From: Lepas anatifera
Taxonomy: Eukaryota > Arthropoda > Thecostraca > Lepadidae
DNA length: 64,000 nucleotides
Direction: 5' to 3'
Assembly (NCBI GenBank): GCA_034440635.1
Contig: JAOTON010000980.1
Span: 310,001 to 374,000, forward strand
Made by a program: the position numbers and the translations under genes. The notes below the pieces were generated by a model that was not told the DNA's origin, ran no database searches, and saw nothing but the letters and a program-made list of their open reading frames with translations. Shown here piece after piece: positions 1-10,857 of this stretch. Each line of letters opens with the position of its first letter. The stretch's first letter is position 1.

Positions 1-800
1 AGATAGCCGAATCCATAATCATTCAGGATCGTCATCCCAGCCTTAACGTACAAGGAACGTCCTGGCCTATTATGCGGGTCTAGGATAGGCTATCACTTAA
101 CAGCAGTGGCTTAAGAGGTAAGGGAGGGATCAGCGTAAGTATATGTGTTCTGGGGTAGGACTTCCTTACATTATTGATAGTGTTATTAATGCTAGACGTA
201 TATGCTTTTGATGTTTAACTTTGGGCCCGATTTACAGGCTGTAAAAAGGGCTATGATGGTTGAATTTGTTTAACTAGTCAGAAGTGATGGACTTAGGTCA
301 CAGGTAAGGCTCAGGTTTTTTAGGTAATTTATCTTTGATGGTGCTTTTCTGCAACCAGATGTATACTCATTCAACGCCAAAAAAGGGTTTATTAATGATT
401 GATCAGATTAACTAGCTCAAAGAGATGGTTTGATTTTAGATGTATGTACTGGGGTTGGGGTTTTTGAAATATGTAACTAATTATTGATAATACTTTTCTG
501 CAGCTAGACGTATACCCATTCGACACTTAACGTTGGGTTAGAGGTACAGGCTGAGGAAAAGTATTTACCAATGATTGATCACATTAACTAGCTATAAAAG
601 TTGCATTTGTTTAGGAGGTACATACTATGGGCAAAGGTTGTTGAATAAGTATAATATAACATCTATAATTTTGCTTTTTTGCAGCCACACGTATCCTCTT
701 TCGACGCTTAACGTTGGGCCAGAGGAGCAGGCTGTGGAAAATGGGTTTATCAATTACAAAAATTTTACCTTGACCACTAGGTACAATCTTAACTAAATAA
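1..800. repeat. Degenerate satellite, about 150-180 bp unit
   Basis: About four to five diverged copies of one unit run from the window edge. Recurring landmarks are TTTCTGCAGCTAGACGTATA, a TTCGAC-CTTAACGTTGGGCC block, ACAGGCTG followed by GAAAA, and TTGATCA-ATTAACTAGCT. Anchors fall near 188, 345, 496 and 677, giving spacings of roughly 150-180 bp. The array probably continues beyond position 1. No coding potential is evident. Confidence 0.65.
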
Positions 801-1370
801 TTCGAGGGAGGCTTTTATTGTAAAAATATAGCATCATGTTAAAGGGGAAAGTATGCAGTCTTTACACCGATCTAGTATCACGTCTACTAGTGCTAAATAG
901 GTAGTTTTTGGTTAGCATTTTAGCTGCAGTTGAGGGAAAAAGTAAATAAGAAGAACAGAAATATTCAAATAACCGATTAAGGTACTTCAGCGAGTTTTTC
1001 ATTGTTAATCAAAAGCTAGTGTTTGGCTGAAATAATAGAAAAATCTGTCACAAATACTGGTCTAGGTTTGTCGTATTGTCGGCATTGCTTTTAGGTTAAA
1101 GGTACCAATATCGTTGTTGTCACGACATCCATTCTTATTTTTAACGATTCATTCTAAAAGGCATTTTTGTGTGAAGCTCAATTCGAGGTCTGGCTATACT
1201 AGGACTGAGAATTATTGATATTTACTCCACGATTCTGATGATGAAGGGCTGTGCCCGAATATATAATCTTCAGTGTTTTTTACATTTCCGGATTCGAGGG
1301 GAGAGGCCAGGGAACATCTTAGCAACTCATCATCATGCTCCTCGCCGCAGCACTTGAAAACTTATCAACG
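801..1370. other. Intergenic stretch, nothing recognised
   Basis: AT-rich unique-looking sequence. I see no supported ORF, tandem repeat or transposon terminus in it. Confidence 0.5.
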
Positions 1371-1825
1371 TTGGAATGTGGTACCTTTATAACGTGATTT
1401 TAACTGAGGTAGCTAAGTTGTAAAGCATGCCAGAAAACCCGATGCGCTATATATTATTTGTCTTGAAACTCAAACTTTCCGAAGAAAAAAGCTAAAAACT
1501 ACCTGAAATGTACCCTAAACAGCAGGCCACAGTTGACAGCCATGTTGGTGTGACGACATATGCTGACGTCACGGTGAGTATCAGCCAATCGAAGCCCTTG
1601 AAGCCTATGGAATATGGTAGTGACTGCAAGATCATGACATCATTCACAGGCAGATATTTATTTATTTCCCTAGAGGAGCATTTTAAAAATCTAAACATTG
1701 AGCTTATTGTACATTTTCAGAGAAATAATGGACGCCTCCATGATTTTCGGCTAAAAGTTCCCCAAATTACACTAAATTTCAGGATTCAACCAAGGTGCCA
1801 CCTTCCCTTTAAGGGGGTTCCCTTT

Positions 1826-2677
1826 TTAACACGCGCATTGACGGGGGTCTGAGCCACCTTCGCTTTGACGGGGGAGGGGCGGGTACCCGCACACCCCCCC
1901 TAAGATCTCGAGAACCACGCTAGGTAGCGAAAAACGGTAAACAACGTTGGGTAACCCATCCACTTCTCAATCGAAAATATTTGAACCATTTTTCAGGTCA
2001 CATTTAAGGTCACGAGAGGCAAAACATGCCGTCATAGGGATAACATGTAAATGAAGGTTTTCGGCCATTACATCTGAACAAGAAAAGATAGAGCAAAACG
2101 ACTAGAACTGCATGGATCCTTGCAGGAAGCCGAATCGAATGGTATATAATTTGACCTTGCTAGTTTAAATCAAGGATTTCACCTGACCTGAGGTCAGGGC
2201 AAAGTCAAAATATATAAAGTGGATATCATTAGAACCTCAAAGACAAGGCGAGTCTAATGCAGCTAAAATAAACGCTCTATCACCACCCGTTATTGAGTTA
2301 TTCAGTCAAAACCATTTTTCCGATGTATTTCCATGGAGAGGTCATGGCTTGTACCTGACCTTAGTTCATCGATATCAAAAATACCGGAACATATTTTAGA
2401 GAACTCGGTGGGCCCATTATGTGATATGAGCTTCAATAGGATAAGTTCACCCTGTTCCGACTTATGCTATCTTAAATTTTTTTTTGTCAGGTCACTGGAC
2501 CTGTACTTATGACCTGACCTGAGATGACCTAACCTTAAAATTTTCACAGAAGTTGTAAAAATGATGAAAAAAAGATATGCAAGTACGGCGGCGCTACGCG
2601 CCACCGTTTTTCTGCTATCTCCGAAAAAAACCCGAGGGTGGGGGCAGGTATCCGCCCCCCATCAATGCGCGTGTTAA
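1826..2677 (+). mobile_element. TTAA-flanked non-autonomous transposon, family 1, copy 1
   Basis: It starts TTAACACGCGCATTGACGGG and ends with the inverted form ATCAATGCGCGTGTTAA, so it has terminal inverted repeats bounded by TTAA. The interior holds several AGGTCA/TGACCT half-sites (about 2180-2225, 2345-2375 and 2485-2535). A GC hairpin lies at 2585-2607, about 70 bp from the 3' end. Removing the element and one TTAA restores the CCCTTTTTAAAGAGAATCCC repeat of the host foldback element, so TTAA is the target duplication. It is very similar along its length to the copy at 48087-48907. It contains no transposase frame. A piggyBac-like or Kolobok-like origin is possible from the TTAA target alone. 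Confidence 0.85.
2585..2607 (+). other. Conserved subterminal GC hairpin of family-1 TTAA elements
   Basis: ACGGCGGCGC, a three-base loop and GCGCCACCGT form a 10-bp stem with one mismatch, followed by TTTT. The equivalent stem-loop is found at the same relative place in the copies near 24217, 47256, 56082 (inverted), 62972 (inverted, perfect stem) and, degraded, near 48827. Confidence 0.7.
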
Positions 2678-2679
2678 AG

Positions 2680-2835
2680 AGAATCCCTTTAGAGGGAATT
2701 CCCTTTAAAGAGAATCCCTTTAAGGGGAATGCGGCACATTGGTTGAATCCTGAAATTTAGAGTAATTAGGGGAACTTTTAGCCGAAAATCACATTCCCTT
2801 TAAAGGGATTCCCTTTAAAGGGAATCCCTTTAAAG
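2680..2835. repeat. CCCTTTAAAGGGA palindromic minisatellite
   Basis: Several copies of CCCTTTAAAGGGAATCCC and variants form the core of the foldback element. This core contains many TTTAAA sites, which explains why a TTAA-targeting transposon landed here. Confidence 0.7.
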
Positions 2836-3290
2836 TGAATGTGGCACCTTGGTTGAATCCTGAAATTTAGTGTAATTAGGGGAACTTTTAGCCGGAAATC
2901 ATGGAGGCGTCCATTATTTCTCTGAAAAATATACAATAAGCTCAATGTTTAGATTTTTAAAATGCTCCTCTAGGGAAATAAATAAATATCTGCCTGTGAA
3001 TGTTGTCATGATCTTGCAGTCACTACCATATTCCATAGGCTTCAAGGGCTTCGATTGGCTGATACTCACCGTGACGTCAGCATATGTCGTCACACCAACA
3101 TGGCTGCCAACTGTGGCCTGCTGCTAAGGGTACATGAGGGGTACATTTCAGGTAGTGTTTGTTTTTTTCTTCGGAAAGTTTGAGTTTCAATACAAATGAT
3201 ATATAGAGTTCCGGGTTTTCTGGCATGCTATACAACTTGGCTATCTCAGTTAAAATCACGTTATAAAGGTGCCACATTCCCTTTAAGTCT

Positions 3291-3649
3291 TTTGTTTTCA
3301 TTTCAATCTCAATCCACTCTGCCATGCTGAAGGTAAAATTTAACCCCACAAAACTGATACACTTCAATCGTGGACAGGAGCGCAGGCAGGGGGATAAGTT
3401 CCCATCGGTGCCGAAGTGCCCTTTGATCGCTAGGCGGTTTACCCGGTTTGGGCTGTGCCGCTCGAAATTTATTGCCCTACGGCGTCGAACCAAGATGTAA
3501 TTACATCACATTTAACGGTTAAAACTATTTTTTGATAATTTAGTACCTTTTCTGGTCAGCTAGGGCATTCTGTCGCCTTTCCAAGCACCCGGGAGAATAT
3601 GGGTACGTAATTCGTAAACAACTAATGCCTCATCGTCGCCATAATCGCA
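3291..3649. other. Intergenic stretch, nothing recognised
   Basis: An open minus-strand frame of 138 codons (3077-3493) overlaps the foldback arm. It has no recognisable domain, so I do not call it a gene. Confidence 0.45.
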
Positions 3650-4850
3650 CCGGCGGAGCTAATCTAATGACCCTTGAGCTCATCTGGGGCCCACTAAGCT
3701 GGTCTTGGCCACTTGAGTAGATCATGTGCCCTCTAAGCTGATTTGGTGCCCGGTGAGTCAATCTGGTGCCCCTTGAGCAAATAATTGGGCTTCTTGAACC
3801 TAGCTAATGCTCTCTGAGATAGTCTGATGCCTCCGAGCTCGCATGGTGCCCTATTAGCTGTTTTAGTGCCCCTTGAGCTGATCTGGGCCCCCTGAGCTCA
3901 TCCCATGCCTCGCAGAGTGGATCTACTGTCCCCTGAGCCAATATGGTGCCTCTTTGAGCTATGATCTGGTGCCCCCTGAGCTGGTCTGGTGCACCCTGAG
4001 CTGATCTTGTGTTCTCTGAGCTGAGCAATGCCCCTGCTTTGGTATGGGGGCTGGGAGCTGATCTGGGCTCCCGGGCTGCTCAATCTGGTTCCCCCTGAGC
4101 AGATATGTTTCCCCCTGAGCTAAACGAATGCCTCCTGAGTCGATCTGGTGCCTCCTGAGCCAACATTTTGCCTCCTGGGCCCATCTCATGCCCTCTGAGC
4201 TCGTCTAGTGTCCCCTGAGCTAGTGTGGTGCCCCCTGAGCCAATCTAGTGCCTTTTAGGCTGATCTGGGCCTCCTGAATTGATTAAGTAACTTCTTCAGA
4301 AGCTCTGGGGCCCTGAGCTGAGTTGTGCCCACTGAGGCTGATGAAGGCCCCTGAGCTGGTATGGGGCTCCTGGGCTGATTAAATGCCTCCTGGCTTGGTC
4401 TAGTACCTCCTAGTTGATCTGTGCCCTGAGCTGATCGGGGACCACTGAGCTGATCCATTGCCCTCCTCTGAGCTGATATGGTGCTCCCTGAGCTGATCTA
4501 GACTCCTGCTCTGGTCTGGGGACTAGGAGCTTATCTGGGCCCCCGAGCTGATTGATCTGGTGCCCCCTGAGCAGGTATATTGTTCCTGAGCTAAAGTAAT
4601 GCCCTCTGAGTTGATCTGGTGCCTCATGTGTCATCATTGTGCCTTCTGAGCTCATCTGATGCTCTCTGAGCTAGTCTGGTGCCCCCTGAGCTAATATGGT
4701 GCAAGGCCCTTTGAGCCCATCTGCGGCCCATTGAGCTAGTCTGATGACCCCCCCATCTTTGGGGCCACTGAGCTAGTCTAGTCCCGGGCCAAGCATGAGC
4801 TGCTCTAGGGGGGGGGGGCTCTGATCCACACCAGGGGCCCCCTGAGCTGG
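3650..4850. repeat. Minisatellite on CTGAGCTGATCTGGTGCCCC
   Basis: Several dozen diverged copies of a roughly 20-25 bp unit, read as CTGAGCTGATCTGGTGCCCC, run almost without interruption. The short minus-strand ORFs rich in Gln, Leu, Arg and Gly here are translations of the repeat and not genes. Confidence 0.85.
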
Positions 4851-5030
4851 TCTTGAATAGACAGAGAATAAGAACACAAGGCCAACTCCCATCACCTCGG
4901 GGGTCACGGGACTAGTCTAATCCCAGGAGGCACAACTGGGGGAATGAGGGGCAGCTGCTCTGGAGGACTCTGATCCACACTAGGGGCCCCTGAGCTGGTC
5001 TTGAATAGATGGTGAATAAGGACACAGTGC
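4831..5030. repeat. Diverged tandem duplication after the minisatellite
   Basis: The block CTGATCCACACCAGGGGCC ... CTGAGCTGGTCTTGAATAGA at about 4831-4882 recurs at about 4970-5022 with a few substitutions. It carries one last minisatellite unit each time. Confidence 0.65.
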
Positions 5031-6590
5031 AAGCTCCGCTTGTAAAATGAAGCTAATGAAGAATGAGCCGTCATCGCTAAAACGGCTTGTGATGCCTAGG
5101 CACCCCGGGTTGAATAAATTGCTTATTATACTGGTGGATTCTGGGGAGGGGCGATAAAAAGGCATGTGCCCCTAAGCTCAGAGCACAGTCGCCTGAACCA
5201 GGATTTGCACTAATTAATTTAAATGAATGAAGAACTAGTTTCTCACAATTTTCAGCCCTATCCAAACTACCAGCCTGTTTACTTTTTCTTTACTTCAACT
5301 GGGACCGATCCTGGTATCTCCAAAATTATTCCGGCAACAAAAATTGTATCCGTCCAATATCACTATGCCACACCTCCTCCCACGGCCCTTGTGGGAGCCG
5401 CGGAACTTAATCCGCGTTCAACCAGGGCTCACTCGTCACGACACAACCAGTGGGCATAACAAATGAATTTTCGACTCCAATATGTCTTATCTTGCACATA
5501 GTGACAGATATCACAAGCTCCGCTGAATTCTCTGATGTCCGGTACTTGCATGAGTTGGCTAATTTGTCCTTAAATCTATCCCAAAAAGTCGTGTTCTGGG
5601 TATTTTCATGAGATTTCGGTGACACTTTTGTTTCCTTCTGATTCAGTTTTCCTTCTCCGTCAATGCTTGATTTTCATTTTTTCTTGGACCAAAGGTGCCC
5701 AAAAGTTGACATTTACTAAGATATAAAAAGTTTTTTAGGTTACGTTAAAGTGCCCTTTCTCTCCCGGGGTGCCCCTCAAAGGTGGTGTGCCTCCCACACC
5801 AAAGCTGTGGCTGCGCCCCTGATCGTGGAAAGACTTAAAGCTCAGATTTGATTATTTTAAGACGTGTATGTAGCTTTGGGATGTCGCCTAAAAAAATACC
5901 TGCCCAACATTAAAATAAAATGCTCCCTGTGCTATAAAAGGCGCAAAAAAAGCGATGAATAACAGATTTGGTGCAATGAAGGGGTGCCGCCCCCCCCAAC
6001 GCCGCCGCCCCTATGGGGTGCCGCCTCCCACCGGCTGAGCACCCCCAAAGATTTTTGGAAAATTACACCCCTGGCGGCAACACACCGACTCGACCCTGTG
6101 CAGAGTCGGAGGGGCCCGTGCAGCCAGATGAAGTGGACTCGCCGGTAGACTGCAACAGTGTCAAGACGTCTAACACCGGAGACTGCAGATGTGGGCGGCA
6201 GCACCCGCTGTTATGCACATACTCCAGCTGCACTCTCCAGAGGGGGCGCAGCAGTCCGAGTCTGGCAGCCAGGTCAGCTGAGGCGCTGCAGGCAGCCTCG
6301 CTGATAACCCCTGCTCCCTACAATGTTCTATGTCTTACCGATTTCCTTCCCTTTCGCCAGAAAATTCTGACCAAAATTGTGAGAGGCATAAGCTTTCCAC
6401 AGAGATCAAGAACTTAGCCTCATGTACATACATCCGTTGCGAGCCACAATGAATTTCGCTCCATGCTACGTTCCATTTATGTGGCGTACCAAATCTTCTT
6501 AAGTTTTCGAGCATTCCTTGTAAGTCCACTGTGATGTTTTTTAAACATAAGATTATCATGAAATAATAAGCTGGACAGCCACAGGTGAGA
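5031..6590. other. Intergenic stretch with possible MITE remnant
   Basis: No supported gene. A GC-rich remnant at about 5750-5825 (GGGGTGCCCCTCAAAG ... CTGCGCCCCTG) resembles the GGATCC-type MITEs elsewhere in the window. A C-rich, moderately open segment lies at 5990-6310 without a recognisable product. Confidence 0.4.
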
Positions 6591-6597
6591 CCCGGGT

Positions 6598-6870
6598 CAC
6601 GGGCGGATCCAGCATTGCCCAAAGGGGTAGGCACGTGGACCGAGTGCGCAATCCGGACAGGGGGACGCCACTTTTGGACGACAAAAATCTACCAGATGGG
6701 CGCCAAACCCTGTCGTGGAGGCACCGGTAGTCACGTCCTGGAGTGGGGAAGGGGGCTGGAAAGTAGCATTGCAGGGGGCGTCGAGACTATTTTAGGGGTG
6801 CCCAGGGTCGATAGGGGGCAAGTGCCCCTTGCTCCTCTGGACAGACTTATGGCTAGGGCTACCCAATTTA
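6598..6870. mobile_element. GGATCC-type GC-rich MITE, degraded
   Basis: It starts with CACGGGCGGATCCAGC. It contains the family landmarks of a GGGGGACGCCACTTTTGGAC segment, GATGGGCGCC and a GGTCGATAGGGGGC block. The 3' end is unclear. Related copies lie at 22648-22910, 33896-34158 and 34618-34797. Confidence 0.55.
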
Positions 6871-8030
6871 TCTGCTGCATGTACACAAATGGAAGTGACA
6901 GTGCTGGATCAGTATAATGCAAATATATATAAATGTTCTAGAATTAAAGGTATTTAAACTTATCTATTCTACGGCAGTCTTCGTTTATTTTATCTTCACA
7001 GTAGCAATTTTCCAGATAAAAAATATCCGCCTTGTTTTGAACCCCTTGTGAATCCTTACATCCTGGTGCCTGGATATTTGGGGTCAAAAATATTTTATTT
7101 CAAGCTCTGTCACATTCTTATGAACATATTCTAGAAAATTTTGTTTTTAATTTCATATTTTGAATCCCTACATTTCTAGCGAAGGGAAGTGTTATAGAGC
7201 GACGTGCCAACAGAACTACCTCCTGTCGCTATCAAACGCTTGATGTACATACATGCCTACTACCCCGTTTGGATAGCCCTGCTGGATTCAATTTTATCTC
7301 AGAATTCAGTTTCAAGTTATCCAAGCAGATTCAAATAATCACGAAAACGCTCGCTTTTCAAGTTTCGAATTGGTTGCCACCAATCCTGATTCAAAGTGGG
7401 ATTAGACGCAGTGAAGTTGGGTTCACCGAAATCCGGTAGCATTTGAAAGCGTCACGTCGCAATGTTCCCGTGCTTTGCGAATTGCGGTTTCTTCCTCAAG
7501 AGCTTAAAATCATATAATTAGTCTGCGGGAGGCTGGGTGGGCTTCGCCCAGCCAAAGGGATGAATTTGCTCACCCAAGGAAGGAAATCTGGCTTTAGTTC
7601 TGGGCCTACCGGCCGCTGGGTGGGCTTAGTTCACCCAATCTTTGCCAAATTTTCCGCAAAACATTTTGGTTATATCTGAAATAGCCAATCCATCAAAAGC
7701 GGAGTTTTTTTCCACATTTATTTCACAATCAGTGAACAATGTGTATAGTACACACGAATATGGCAGAAACATGACAGGAACAGCCCTTACCTATGTTGTT
7801 GTATTTTTTAACTCATCACTAACACGGCGAGCCACGAAACCATTCAGGTGTGTTTGTGCGTTGTGAATATGTGCACTCTATGTAGCGTGTGAATTCAGGG
7901 TAAATGTTCAGAAATTAACATAATGTGTAGTAATGTGAAGAATGTTAAGAAGGCTGGTTACGGACTTCTACATAGTCAACGATTCGGCCGAGCCCACTCC
8001 ATTTTCTATCAAATGTTTCTAATGTGTTTT
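6871..8030. other. Intergenic stretch, nothing recognised
   Basis: AT-rich. A GGCTGGGTGGGCTTCGCCCA motif at about 7532 has a partial echo near 7615. No gene is supported. Confidence 0.4.
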
Positions 8031-8038
8031 TCATACAA

Positions 8039-9343
8039 TTAATAGTTAGCTCTTTTTTTTGCCTCACATTTTAAAATGTTCATAAAATGGGCCAGCTCAG
8101 GCCTAACGCCATTGTTGCGCGCTTTATAGATGACTGATTTGCATATCGTTACGATTAATTTTTGAATCAGATCTAATTGTCCTGAGAAAAACCAGGACTG
8201 TTGATTTATTGGAAGTGTTGTTTGAAAGTCATTTTTAAGCTTGTTTTGTATATCGCGAATAAACTGTTGAACAACTCGACAATTCCAAAATAGGTGCGTT
8301 ATTGTTTCGATACTATTAGAACAAAAGGTACAAGAATAAGTTGTAGATAGGTCTATTGTATACAAGAAACGGTTAGTGGTTATGATTCTATTTGTTATTC
8401 GATAATGAAGATATAGAAAATAGGATCCTTTGGTGACAACTTTTAGCTCTAAGAGGGTTCCAGGCTGATAGAATCCAATATCTCGTTCCCATTTTTGTTG
8501 AAGCGTGTTATTGCTACTGTTTGCATCCTTGAATGTTACAAGTTGTTTATAGCAGTAGCGATTTAAGTTATGTTTGTGTGTAAAAATCTTTAATCTTTGT
8601 GGGATGTTTGGTCTTTCGAAGGGAATCTGAATGTCATGGTTTCTCACCACATTTGGTAGGCTTCTTATTAACGCCTCATAACACAAAAAATGTCATAGAA
8701 ATTTTGTATTGAAGTTTGATTTCTTCACGAGTGAGTATATTACCATTTTCTGGATTAATTAAATCCCCTATAAATCTAAGCCCTTTTTTGTCCCATTCTT
8801 TAACACACGATGTGTTATATCTAGTCATACCAGAATACCATATTGGTTCCGTAAGTATTTCCTCCAGCACCGGTTGATACGCATGATTGAAATTGATTAA
8901 CGACTGCAGCACATCTGCCCAAAGCTGGTTTTTGACCTTGCTCTGAATTTTCGAATTTTTTTCTTCCCGTACATTAACAATTTTGCCGGTTCTGGTATCT
9001 CCAGTTCCGCAATTCTAACCCAGTCTGCGGATGAGTCCATGGCTCTCCGTATCCAGGATAGTTTGAGGCTAAGTATAAATGCGTGGACATCTATCATTTG
9101 TAGGCCGTCGGCTCCATAGTGCTGAATAATTTTTGAACGCTTAATTTGATCAGGCTTGCCATTCCAAAGAAACTTAAACAGCATTTGCTCAATCTTTTTG
9201 ACATATTTAGAAGATGGGTTTGGTAGCGCTGTTAAGAGATGGACAAGCTTCGAAAGGAGTAGTGCTTTTATCACGGTAATTCTTCCAAGCAGTGTTATAT
9301 GGCGTCTCTTCCATTGGATGATTTCTTTCTCTAAAGCTGGCAA
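8039..9343 (-). pseudogene. LINE ORF2, C-terminal region (L1/Tx1-type)
   Basis: Three open minus-strand pieces (8897-9343, 8676-8912 and 8039-8686) overlap or abut in different frames and form the post-RT region of the LINE whose RT lies at 9449-10857. Recognisable signatures are the FLWNGK block after the thumb region, the long W-rich helical segment, and CTFCSNSIETITHLFWNC, a Cys-His knuckle typical of the C-terminus of L1/Tx1-clade ORF2 proteins. At least two frameshifts interrupt it, so it cannot encode an intact polyprotein. The element's 3' end is near 8000-8038. I do not see a clear poly(A) tail. Confidence 0.8.
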
Positions 9344-9448
9344 CTTTTTATCTAGGTTGAGTTCGGTGATGTTACAATTAGTTCGAGTGTATATAATGCC
9401 GAGGATTTTTATCTGATCTACCCATTTGAAACAATATTGCTGACTTAG

Positions 9449-10857
9449 TTATTTTTGTTCCATTGATCCAATTGACATACAACAAGTTTTCTTCCAATTT
9501 AGCTTCAATCCAGAATAATTTGAGAATTCAGAAAGTTCACCAATTGCGCCTCCAATAGACTTATCTGATCCATCTAGGAGGAGAATTGTGTCATCAGCAA
9601 ATTGACTCATTCTTATTTCCAAATCGGGTGCAAGCTGCTTAATACCTAACAGATTTTTTGATTGTTTAATTTGATTACCTAATACGACGACAGACAGGAT
9701 GAATAAGTATCCAGAAGCAGGGTCACCTTGGCGAATTCCACGGTGCAAAAAAATTCACCTAAGAAACCATTCATTAAAACGCGAGCATAGTTAGAGGAAT
9801 TTAGGTATTGCGTTTGCATGAGCTTGATGAACTCGGAGCCAAAGTTCAATTCTGTCAAAACGACTGTTAAAAAAGGCCAAGACACTGTCTCGAATGCAGC
9901 TTCGAAATCAGCCGCCATCAGGATCCCTCGTATGTTGCGTTTGTTGACGAGCTCCAAGACATCGTAAAGAAGGCGGCTATTCTCACCTATGAATCTTTTA
10001 CTCATGTATGCAGACTGAGATGGCGGTATAATTCTATCCAATACTTGCTTGAGTCTTAGGGATTTCATTCCATTGTACAATTGCTTGAGTCTGTTTGCAA
10101 TTACGGTAGATAATATTTTAAAGTCAACATTAAGCAAAGAAATCGGGCGCCAGCCTTTCAAAGAACATTCAGATTTTCCTGCCTTGGGAATCATTGTAAT
10201 TATTCCCTCCCTATGAGTCATTAGGTTTGTTTCATTTGATATACTATGGTTGAAGGCTCTATGCAAAAACACTCCTAAATATTTCCAAAAGCATCGGAAA
10301 AATTCAACAGAGAACCCATTGCTACCTGGTGATTTCCCTTTCTTCATTGATTTTAGCGCTAACGTCAATTCCTCTAGGCTTATTGGCTTCTCTAAACCAT
10401 ATCTCTCTGTTTCACTTAACTTTGCTGTCAAGTTTTTACGAACGAAATCAATGTCTATTTCAGTTCCGTTACGTTTTGCGTATTTATTCTGAAGCGTTTG
10501 AGTGAAGAGGGATAAGATGGCGTCTGACTTAGTTATTTTTATTTCCCCATCCTGAATATACTTAACTGATTTCCTAATCCTATTACGTTTTTCTAGAGAA
10601 AGAAAATATTTAGCACTCTTTTCACCTTCTTCATGCCACCGCGCTCGAGACCGTACGATTAACCCTTCTATGTATGGTTTTCTGTGTTCTTCGAGTTCAA
10701 ATTGGGCTTTCCTCAGTGTCTCAAAGTTTGCAGGGGAATTAATTTTCATGATGTTTTCATGCGCTATATCTACTTTTTTCTGTAGTTCTGTTTCTAACAT
10801 GCGGTTTCTACGCGCCTTCCTCTTACAATATCGGACAGTCTCTCCCCGTATTAGCAT
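9449..10857 (-). pseudogene. LINE ORF2, reverse transcriptase domain (L1/Tx1-type)
   Basis: This is the reverse transcriptase that would copy element RNA at the target site. The first frame (9679-10857, 392 codons) carries the RT fingers and palm: KSPGSNGFSVEFF, GWRPISLLNVDFKILSTVIA, the IPPSQSAY block, and ADFEAAF with the first catalytic Asp. The second frame (9449-9748) continues with GIRQGDPAS and the catalytic FADD box at its residues 50-53. A frameshift near 9745 separates the two. Motif order and the GWRPISLLN signature place it in the L1/Tx1 group. Catalytic residues survive although the reading frame is broken, which suggests fairly recent decay. Confidence 0.9.

Larger units (their letters stand above)
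1371..3290. mobile_element. Foldback (long inverted repeat) element, interrupted by a TTAA transposon
   Basis: Two arms are near-perfect reverse complements. The left arm runs from about 1373 to 1822 and the right arm from about 2826 to 3285. Landmarks such as the segment starting CCTTTATAACGTGATTTTAA (left arm, about 1384) recur inverted near 3265. The same short open frame appears at 1492-1698 on the minus strand and 2945-3127 on the plus strand, which is an effect of the inversion and not a gene. The inner ends consist of CCCTTTAAAGGGA palindromes. A 110-bp block (about 2722-2790) is repeated in tandem at about 2836-2905. The centre is split by an 852-bp TTAA element. No transposase is visible, so it is best described as a non-autonomous foldback or MITE-like element. 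Confidence 0.75.

Noticed and set aside
1492..3127. Duplicate gene pair on opposite strands
   Set aside because: The pair is produced by the inverted arms of the foldback element and has no recognisable domain.
3804..4655. Gln/Leu/Arg-rich minus-strand genes
   Set aside because: Translations of the CTGAGCTGATCTGG minisatellite.
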